From assembly GCF_014653115.1 (NCBI RefSeq), contig NZ_BNAD01000010.1, forward strand, positions 62,001 through 126,000: a stretch of 64,000 nucleotides of DNA. Direction: 5' to 3'. The DNA comes from Nocardioides flavus (ex Wang et al. 2016) (GTDB lineage: Bacteria > Actinomycetota > Actinomycetes > Propionibacteriales > Nocardioidaceae). Below, piece by piece: positions 54,782 through 61,086 of the stretch (position 1 is its first letter; the number at the start of each line of letters is the position of its first letter). Below the pieces are notes generated by a model. It did no database searches. It was not told the origin of the DNA and worked only from the letters and a program-made list of their open reading frames with translations. The translations under genes and the position numbers were made by a program.

Positions 54782-55057
54782 TCAGGCCTGCTGGCCGAGC
54801 GCGAACTGGATGTTGCCCTCCTCGTCCACGCCTCCGTCCAGCACCTTGTCGGCCAGGAGCTCCGAGGCCCGGCCGTCGACGAAGACCGTCGCGCCGTCCT
54901 GCTGGATCACCTGGTCGTCGGTCTCGGCGTGGTCGGCCGGGCTGACGGAGAGGGACTCCCCGTCCGCCTCGGTCGCGATGCGGAGCGCGGAGATCTCCGG
55001 CACCTCCTCGGCGAGCTTCTTGACGATCTCGGTCACGTTCTCGGTGAGAGCGAGCAT
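54782..55057 (-). CDS. HesB/IscA-like protein lacking cysteines
   Basis: A 91-residue protein with the fold pattern of A-type Fe-S scaffold proteins: LTENVTEIVKKLAEEVPEISALRIATEADGESLSVSPADHAE...DGATVFVDGRASELLADKVLDGG. The three conserved cysteines of IscA/SufA are absent (no Cys at all), so it cannot carry a cluster in the usual way. Cysteine-less HesB-like proteins are found in actinobacteria with unknown role. ATG 55057 follows GGAGAG. Confidence 0.8.
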   Translation of the reverse strand: MLALTENVTEIVKKLAEEVPEISALRIATEADGESLSVSPADHAETDDQVIQQDGATVFVDGRASELLADKVLDGGVDEEGNIQFALGQQA

Positions 55058-55180
55058 GCGGCTCTCCTCTCCGTTTGGCGAATGTGTCTCCTCCACCATG
55101 GCGCGGACGCCCGGAGCGTGCAAACCGAGGACGGGCCGTGCCCTGTCGCGATGTCCCTGCCGGCCGTGATGATGAGGGGC

Positions 55181-55909
55181 ATGACGACCTCCCACGAGAC
55201 AGGCGACTTCGCCGGCGCGACCTTCGTCAGGGCCAGCTTCAGGGGTGCGACCCTGCGCTTCTCCGACGTCAGCGGCGTCACCATGCGCAGCGTCGACGTC
55301 GACGGGCTCGACATCGACAGCCACGACCTGTTCATGGGCAGCCTGTACGTCAACGGGGTCGACGTGGTGCCGCTCGTCGACGCCGAGCTCAACCGCCGGT
55401 TCCCCGGCCGCGAGCTGCAGCAGTCGCGGACGCCGGAGGGACTGCGCGACGGCTGGACCGCCGTCCGGGCGGCGTGGGCCACGACCGTCGCCGACACCCC
55501 GCCCGGGATGGTCGACGCGCACGTCGAGGACGAGTGGTCGCTCGCGCAGACCCTGCGACACCTCGTCCTGGCGACCGACACCTGGCTCCGCGGCGCGATC
55601 CTCGGAGTCGAGCAGCCGTTCCACGAGATCGGACAGCTGTTCACCGGCGCCGCCGAGATGGGCGTCGACACCTCGGCCTTCCGTACCGACCAGCCGGCGT
55701 ACGACGAGGTGCTCGCCGTACGCGCCGAGCGCCAGCAGATGGTCACCGACTTCCTCGCGACCGTGACGTCCGAGCAGCTCGAGGAGGAGCGCACGGACCC
55801 GTGGGGCTCCGACTGGACGCCCACGGTCGGCGACTGCGTGCGGGTGATCCTGGAGGAGGAGTGGGCCCACCTCCGCTACGTCCGGCGGGACCTCGCGCTG
55901 CTGGGATGA
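55181..55909 (+). CDS. pentapeptide-repeat plus DinB-type protein
   Basis: A 242-residue protein. Residues about 6-50 form pentapeptide-like repeats (DFAGATFVRASFRGATLRFSDVSGVTMRSVDVDGLDI). The rest is a DinB-superfamily four-helix bundle (RDGWTAVRAAWATTVADTP, EWSLAQTLRHLVLATDTWLRGAI, LEEEWAHLRYVRRDL). DinB folds often bind a metal with three His; His at DEWSLAQTLRH and EEWAHLRY fit, but the third is not clear. ATG 55181 follows GAGGGG; ATG 55151 and 55169 are in-frame alternatives. Confidence 0.82.
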   Translation: MTTSHETGDFAGATFVRASFRGATLRFSDVSGVTMRSVDVDGLDIDSHDLFMGSLYVNGVDVVPLVDAELNRRFPGRELQQSRTPEGLRDGWTAVRAAWATTVADTPPGMVDAHVEDEWSLAQTLRHLVLATDTWLRGAILGVEQPFHEIGQLFTGAAEMGVDTSAFRTDQPAYDEVLAVRAERQQMVTDFLATVTSEQLEEERTDPWGSDWTPTVGDCVRVILEEEWAHLRYVRRDLALLG

Positions 55910-55915
55910 ACCCGC

Positions 55916-57649
55916 TCAGGGGCCGTCCTCGGTCAGGCTCGTGACCGGAAGCCAGTCGGCTCCGAATAGCCGCGCGAGGTCGGCGAGGCCGGTCGTGTCA
56001 CCGCCGACGGTGTCGGAGGCCGCGGCGATCCGCTCGACCATCACCTTGCCGACCTGCTCCTCGACGGTGCCCTCGGCATAGGCGATGTGCCACGGGGAGA
56101 CCTGGTGGTCGCGGTGGGTGCGGCCGGTCACCTGCCGGCCGGCGATGCCGGAGAAGCGAGCCTGGTGGAAGACGCCCACTCGCGGCTCGGTGCTCCCGAG
56201 GCGGCCGTCGGCGAGGGTCTCGCCGGCGTGCAGGCTGATCGAGGCGACGGTGGTGAAGACGCACACCTTGGCCTGCCCGGTCTGGAAGCGGAGCCGCTCG
56301 GCCTCCGGGTCGAATCGGTCGCGGCCATAGATCGTGGCGACGTCGATGCCCGAGTCGCGCAGCCGGTCGGCGATCGGGTCCGCGGCAGTCGCGACGAACT
56401 CCACGGAGCACGCCACCTGTCGCTCCGCCTCGACCTGCTGGGCGATCCAGGCGACCGTCGAGTCGACGCGGATGAGCCCGGCCTTCTGCCGGAAGCGCAG
56501 GAGGGCGGCCCGGCCCTTGGCGACGTTGCGACCGCGTCGGGCGATGTCCATCTCGCGGCAGAACTCGCCCCACTCGGCCTCGTACGCCGTCCGCTCCGCC
56601 GGTGTCAGCGCGACCGGCATGCCGGAGATCGGCACCGGCCCCCACGGCGCGGCGCGGTGCAGCATCGCGGGAGGCCTCTCCTCGTCGAGCCAGCCGCGCA
56701 CGAGCTTGAGGTCCGCTGCACGGCGCGCAGGGTCGCTGGTCCACGTCGCGCCGTAGCGTCCACGCTCGACCGCGACGCCGTGACGCTCGAGCGCCGTGGC
56801 GAACGCGTCCCCGGGACGGGTGGCCGAGGCCCACTCCTTCATCGGCTCGCCCAGCACCTGCGCGTAGGCCGGGGCGAGGTAGGGCAGCTCGAGCGGCGTG
56901 TGCCCGGGCGTGGCCGTGGTCGCGATGACGAACGGCGCCGCGTCGTGCGACTTCCCGTGCCCCGAGATCCGCGCCCACAGCTTCCACCGCTTCGTCGTCG
57001 TGCGCCGCAGGGCGTGGGCCTCGTCCGCGATGATCACGTCCCACGCGTGGTCGGCGACCTTCTCCAGCCGGTCCCAGGTGATGACGACCCACTCCAGGCC
57101 GCCGTGCCCGAGCGCGGCGATCGTGCGGCACCAGTGGCCGATGGTGATCGCGGCGGGCCGGTCCGCCACCACGAGCACCCGGCGCGCGCCGCGCAGGTCC
57201 CCCACCGCCGTCGCGCCGAGGACCGCGGAGATCGTCTTGCCCACCCCCGGCTCGTCGGCGAGCAGGAACTGCCGCCCGCCGGCCGCCGCCCGAGCGGCGA
57301 TCGCGTCGGCGGCCTCGAACTGGATGTTCCGGGGCTCGAGCTCGTCCGTCGGCTCGGGGTCCGGCGTCGGATCGTGCGGGTTCAGGTTGTTCTCCACGAA
57401 CCGGCCCAGCGTGTACGGGCCCGGGGACCAGGGCTCGAGGTGTGCGGGCAGCGCCGACCCGACGTACAGGTGGGTCCTGACGGCAGGGTGCCACGTGGCT
57501 CCGTCGACCTGCGTGCCGTACGGGACGTCGAGCACCCACAGCCGCTCCCCCGGCCCTGCGAGCGGCAGCGGCCGCTGCTCCTTGCCCGCGCTGCGTCGGC
57601 GCGCGGACGCGCTGCGTCGACGTACGCCGGATCGTCGGGGGCTGGCCAC
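55916..57649 (-). CDS. DUF5710-helicase (SNF2-like superfamily 2)
   Basis: A 577-residue protein. Residues about 36-75 match DUF5710 (LWVLDVPYGTQVDGATWHPAVRTHLYVG), a small beta domain found on phage and plasmid replication/repair proteins. Next come a superfamily 2 helicase core: Walker A FLLADEPGVGKTISAV, DEAH-type VIIADEAHALRRT, ATTATPGHTP (motif III), and C-terminal FTTVASISLHAGETL and GRQVTGRTHRDHQ (motifs V-VI). The arrangement resembles SNF2-type enzymes rather than RNA helicases. GTG 57649 has TAGCGT 6 bases upstream (57656-57661): leaderless. Divergent from the amidotransferase. Confidence 0.87.
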   Translation of the reverse strand: MASPRRSGVRRRSASARRRSAGKEQRPLPLAGPGERLWVLDVPYGTQVDGATWHPAVRTHLYVGSALPAHLEPWSPGPYTLGRFVENNLNPHDPTPDPEPTDELEPRNIQFEAADAIAARAAAGGRQFLLADEPGVGKTISAVLGATAVGDLRGARRVLVVADRPAAITIGHWCRTIAALGHGGLEWVVITWDRLEKVADHAWDVIIADEAHALRRTTTKRWKLWARISGHGKSHDAAPFVIATTATPGHTPLELPYLAPAYAQVLGEPMKEWASATRPGDAFATALERHGVAVERGRYGATWTSDPARRAADLKLVRGWLDEERPPAMLHRAAPWGPVPISGMPVALTPAERTAYEAEWGEFCREMDIARRGRNVAKGRAALLRFRQKAGLIRVDSTVAWIAQQVEAERQVACSVEFVATAADPIADRLRDSGIDVATIYGRDRFDPEAERLRFQTGQAKVCVFTTVASISLHAGETLADGRLGSTEPRVGVFHQARFSGIAGRQVTGRTHRDHQVSPWHIAYAEGTVEEQVGKVMVERIAAASDTVGGDTTGLADLARLFGADWLPVTSLTEDGP

Positions 57650-57756
57650 CCCCGGACGCTATCGAGGTCCGGCCCGCGGGCTGGCCCGGCTCGCCCGTAG
57701 GGTGGCGATGCTCGTGGACGTCGCCGCGACACATCCTCCGTCAGGGAAGGAAACGT

Positions 57757-58707
57757 ATGTGCCGAGTCCTCGCCTACATCGGGCCCGAAGTTCCTCTCGA
57801 GAGCCTGCTGCTCAGGCCCGCGAACAGCCTGGTCAACCAGGCCCTCGACCCTGAGCTCTACCCCGACCTCCACCTGGCGGGATGGGGCTTCGCGGCGTGG
57901 AGCGAGCACCTGCTCAAGCCGGAGGACCCCTTCCTCTACCGCCGGCCCATGGCCGCCTTCTACGACGACAACGCCGAGCACATCATCCCGAGCCTGCAGA
58001 CGAGCACGATGCTCGGTCACGTCCGAGCCGCCGCCTATGACTCCAAGGCGGTCCTGGTCGACGAGAACTGCCACCCGTTCTCCTTCGACGAGACCCCGTG
58101 GATCATCGCCCAGAACGGCTACGTGCCGAACTGGCAGCTGCTGCAGCGAGAGCTGCTGCAGCACTGCAGGGACACCTACCTCAAGCAGATGCGCGGCAAC
58201 ACCGACACCGAGTTCCTCTACGTGCTGCTGCTCTCGCTGCTCGAGGGCGACAGCGACGAGGACGTGCAGCGTGCGGTCGAGGAGGTGCTCCGGCTCATCG
58301 CGCAGGCGATGAAGGATCTCGACCTCGCCGGCCTGACCAAGCTGAAGATGGCCCTGGTGTCGCCGAACCGGATCATCGGCGTCAACGTGGGCCTCGGGCA
58401 CCAGGGCGAGACCAACCCGGCCGGGGACTGGAAGGAGCTGCGCAAGTCCGGGCCGGGCACGGACGACTTCGCCCTCTCGATGCTCCTGGAGCCGATGCAC
58501 CTGTTCCTGGGTTGCCACGTCCAGCACGACGACGACGGCTACGACTTCGAGGCGTGCGACGAGGCCGACGCGACGGTCGCCCTCTTCGCCTCCGAGGCCC
58601 TGACCGAGGACGGCGACGGCTGGTCGTCCCTCGAGTTCGGCGAGATCGTGTTCCTGGAGAAGACGGGCGGGCACGTCGCCAAGAGGGTCGAGAAGCTGTC
58701 GGTCTAG
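57757..58707 (+). CDS. class II glutamine amidotransferase
   Basis: A 316-residue Ntn-hydrolase of the YafJ/EgtC class: nucleophile Cys2 (MCRVLAYIG), LHLAGWGFAAWSEHLL, the GHVRAAAYDS motif and CHPFSFDETPWIIAQNGYV, which bind glutamine. The C-terminal part has a long helix of acidic residues (EGDSDEDVQRAVEEVLRLIAQAMKDL). It lacks a synthase domain, so it acts alone as a glutaminase or with an unknown partner. ATG 57757 follows GGAAGG. A TAGGGT box at 57698-57703 is a likely -10. Confidence 0.88.
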   Translation: MCRVLAYIGPEVPLESLLLRPANSLVNQALDPELYPDLHLAGWGFAAWSEHLLKPEDPFLYRRPMAAFYDDNAEHIIPSLQTSTMLGHVRAAAYDSKAVLVDENCHPFSFDETPWIIAQNGYVPNWQLLQRELLQHCRDTYLKQMRGNTDTEFLYVLLLSLLEGDSDEDVQRAVEEVLRLIAQAMKDLDLAGLTKLKMALVSPNRIIGVNVGLGHQGETNPAGDWKELRKSGPGTDDFALSMLLEPMHLFLGCHVQHDDDGYDFEACDEADATVALFASEALTEDGDGWSSLEFGEIVFLEKTGGHVAKRVEKLSV

Positions 58708-58724
58708 GCGGCACACTGGGAGGC

Positions 58725-59168
58725 ATGGACCAGGACGACAGCGCGGAGGCCGAGACGTCCGACGGGGCGCGGTCGCAGGACCACAAGGGCATCGTGCACT
58801 CGGCGACGGACCGGTTCCTGAGCAGCACGCGGATGCTGGTGGAGCAGGTGACCAGGGCGGGAGGGGCGGGCGCGCAGGCCGTCGTACCGGACGCGGTCCT
58901 GTCGTCGGCCACCCACATGCTCGAGTCCATGCGGCAGGCGGTCGAGTCGGCGCCGCAGGTCGGTGCCGAGCTCGAGATCGTGATGCGGGAGATCCACGCC
59001 AAGAGGCTGACCATCCAGGCCATCACCGCCGAGCTGGCCGTGCTGGACGACCAGCTCGAGGTCCTGGAGAAGTCGTTGGCGCCGCTGCAGGCCTGGAGCA
59101 CCCAGTGGAGCAAGGTGCAGCACACCCTGCTGCACTCCCTCGACCTGTCGGCAGACGACAAGGGCTGA
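58725..59168 (+). CDS. unknown helical protein downstream of the amidotransferase
   Basis: A 147-residue acidic protein with no Cys, a disordered N-terminal 20 residues, and three long helices with heptad patterning (TDRFLSSTRMLVEQVTRAG; SATHMLESMRQAVES; ITAELAVLDDQLEVLEKSLAPLQAW). It looks like a coiled-coil or four-helix bundle. ATG 58725 follows GGGAGG, 17 bases after the amidotransferase stop, so the two are probably co-transcribed. Function unknown. Confidence 0.7.
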   Translation: MDQDDSAEAETSDGARSQDHKGIVHSATDRFLSSTRMLVEQVTRAGGAGAQAVVPDAVLSSATHMLESMRQAVESAPQVGAELEIVMREIHAKRLTIQAITAELAVLDDQLEVLEKSLAPLQAWSTQWSKVQHTLLHSLDLSADDKG

Positions 59169-59178
59169 CCAGGGTCGG

Positions 59179-59496
59179 TCAGTCCCGGCCGTCGCGTCGC
59201 TCCTGCAGACGCGCCCGCGCCTCGGTCACGTAGGCGAGGCACGGGGCCTCGGCGTCGGGATGCTTGGACGTGAGGTGCAGGATCCATCGATCCATCGCCG
59301 CCATGTAGCCGTTGTCCTCGCCCCGCCGGCGTGTGCTCCAGGCGCGGGTGCCGGTGCCGGGTCGCGGCACCTCACACTGCGTGCACGAGATCGTGTAGGC
59401 GTACGAGTCGTCGGGGGCCACGTCGATGCGGACCACGGCCAACACTCCTGCCTCGGCGCTGGCCTTCCTCTGGCGGGCGGAGCGGCTGGCGGGCAC
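59179..59496 (-). CDS. small zinc-finger-like protein of unknown function
   Basis: A 105-residue protein with a basic N-terminal tail (ASRSARQRKAS) and a possible metal site: CTQC at about residues 38-41, then RWILHLTSKHPDAEAPC with His, His and Cys. That pattern is consistent with a zinc site but is not a known family to me. GTG 59496 is the best start. It is convergent with the preceding gene (10-base gap) and is separated from the SDR by 124 bases in which I see no further feature. Confidence 0.55.
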   Translation of the reverse strand: MPASRSARQRKASAEAGVLAVVRIDVAPDDSYAYTISCTQCEVPRPGTGTRAWSTRRRGEDNGYMAAMDRWILHLTSKHPDAEAPCLAYVTEARARLQERRDGRD

Positions 59497-59620
59497 AGCG
59501 ACCTCGGTTCGTGCTCGGGGATGACTGCCTCAGCCTAGGCAGCGACTGGGGTGTCTTGGGTGGCGGTCACTCGCAGCGCTTCGTGCCTCCACTGGGACTG
59601 GCCTCAGCGCGTGGACGATG

Positions 59621-60487
59621 TCAGCCCGCGTGGCTCGAGGTCGCCTTCGACCGTGTGGGGTGCTGCAGGCCGAGCAAGCGGGAACCGATGGCGTCGTTGA
59701 GTCGCGTGGGCAGCACCGCATTCATGGTGACCATCGCCTGGGCCTGTGCCCCGGCGGCGTAGCGGGCACGAGGGCGGCGTGCGGTCAACGCCTGCTCGAC
59801 AACCCGGGCTACGACGTCCGGCGGCACAGTCCGGCGCTGGAGCGTCGTGACCAGCCTGCGCATCCCGCGAATGTGCTGTGCGTAGAGCTCGCGGTGCATG
59901 GCGGACATCCCCTCCTCCATGTCTGCGAGCATCGACTGGATCTCGCGCCAGGGACCAGTGTCGGTGGGGCCTGGCTCGACAACGGACACATCGATGCGCC
60001 AGGGCCGCAGCTCGCCCCTGAGCACGTCCGCCAGTCCTTCGACCGCGAACTTCGACGCGCAGTAGGCGCCCTCCAACAGCACCGGCGCGCGGCCGCCGGT
60101 CGAGGAGATGAACACGATCCGGCCGCTGGCAGCACGGATCTGGGGGAGCAGAGCCTGGGTGACGGCGACCTGACCGAAGAAGTTGACCTCGAACTGGCGG
60201 CGGAAGTCCGGGATGGAGACAGCCTCGACCGGGCCCAACACTCCGATGCCAGCGTTGTTGACCAGCGCGTCCAGCCGGTCGGGGAACAGGCCTGCCATGG
60301 CGGCGACCTGCGTCGCGTCGGTGATGTCGAGCAGCACGGGTGTGATGCGGCCGTCCTGGGCGGCAAGGCGATCGCCGCTGGAGTCGCTGCGGACGCCGGC
60401 AGTGACGGTCCACCCGGCGCCGGCCAGTCGCAGCGCGATGGCTTCGCCGATGCCGCGGCCAGCTCCGGTGATGAGTACTGAGGGCAT
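59621..60487 (-). CDS. short-chain dehydrogenase/reductase
   Basis: A 288-residue classical SDR: cofactor motif TGAGRGIGEAIA near the N-terminus, NNAGIGVLG, the catalytic Ser in VFISSTGG and YCASKFAVEGLADVL (Tyr-x-x-x-Lys). Arg at VRSDSSGD suggests NADP(H). Substrate unknown. ATG 60487 follows GGAAGGGG. A dyad 40 bases upstream may control it. The longer upstream frame is not coding. Confidence 0.9.
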   Translation of the reverse strand: MPSVLITGAGRGIGEAIALRLAGAGWTVTAGVRSDSSGDRLAAQDGRITPVLLDITDATQVAAMAGLFPDRLDALVNNAGIGVLGPVEAVSIPDFRRQFEVNFFGQVAVTQALLPQIRAASGRIVFISSTGGRAPVLLEGAYCASKFAVEGLADVLRGELRPWRIDVSVVEPGPTDTGPWREIQSMLADMEEGMSAMHRELYAQHIRGMRRLVTTLQRRTVPPDVVARVVEQALTARRPRARYAAGAQAQAMVTMNAVLPTRLNDAIGSRLLGLQHPTRSKATSSHAG

Positions 60488-60528
60488 GGTGTTCGCCCCT
60501 TCCGACAGGAGACTCTGCCTGCCCATCA

Positions 60529-60544
60529 CACTATTCCTGTAGTG
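60529..60544. promoter_or_regulatory. short dyad in the SDR promoter region
   Basis: CACTA (60529-60533), 6 bases, then TAGTG (60540-60544): a perfect 5-bp inverted repeat. On the minus strand it contains the -10-like TAGTGT of the SDR gene. It may be an operator; no regulator gene is adjacent. Confidence 0.4.
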
Positions 60545-60582
60545 AGCCGTTGCGCTACGCACATAGTGGGCAATTCGGGCGT

Positions 60583-60810
60583 CTAGCGACGCTGCAAGTC
60601 CTCCGCGAGCTCGCCGATTCGGGCCCGGAGGCTCTGCTCGGCCAGGCGCCAGAGCGTCGCGGAGTGCGCATGCCGGTGCTGGACCGCGCTGCCCGGACGG
60701 GCACGGTCCCGGCACGCCTCCTGCTCCAGCGCGCGCACCGCGAAGGCGTCCGCGGCGAGGGCCAGCTCACGGATGACCGTGGCTGTCTCGTCGAGGGCGA
60801 ACGCAGTCAT
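60583..60810 (-). CDS. small unknown helical protein
   Basis: A 75-residue, mainly helical, Ala/Arg-rich protein from ATG 60810 (an earlier in-frame start at 60843 exists). No motif is recognised: TAFALDETATVIRELALAAD then RLAEQSLRARIGELAEDLQRR. It precedes the SDR on the same strand. Codon use looks like the neighbours. Support is weak. Confidence 0.4.
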   Translation of the reverse strand: MTAFALDETATVIRELALAADAFAVRALEQEACRDRARPGSAVQHRHAHSATLWRLAEQSLRARIGELAEDLQRR

Positions 60811-61086
60811 TGACCCAGAGTGCACAACCGGAAGGTTCTGCAACCGTCGGAGCGCGGAACATGCCCTATTTGGCTGTCACCGCCGATCCGAAAGGTAGCT
60901 GCGCACTACGGCCCAGCACTCGCGATCGGCGATCGATGTTGACGAACCCACCTGCGGGTGCACGACAGCGGGTTCATCCATGTTCGGCTGCCCGACGGCA
61001 GCGTCCGGTTCAGCAGGCGGACGTGAGGGTCAGGGCCCGCCTTCGGGGCGAGGTCGGTGTCGGACCCGGGTGACAGACTGCAGGGC
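60811..61086. other. 276-base intergenic region before lhr
   Basis: Slightly richer in A/T than the surroundings, with many short reading frames in several phases but none convincing. A CAGACT box 7 bases before the lhr ATG could be its -10. No repeat, tRNA or terminator with a T-run was seen. Confidence 0.4.

Noticed and set aside
60811..61073. 87-residue plus-strand frame before lhr
   Set aside because: No ribosome site, mixed composition and a mirrored position over a promoter region; coding support is absent.
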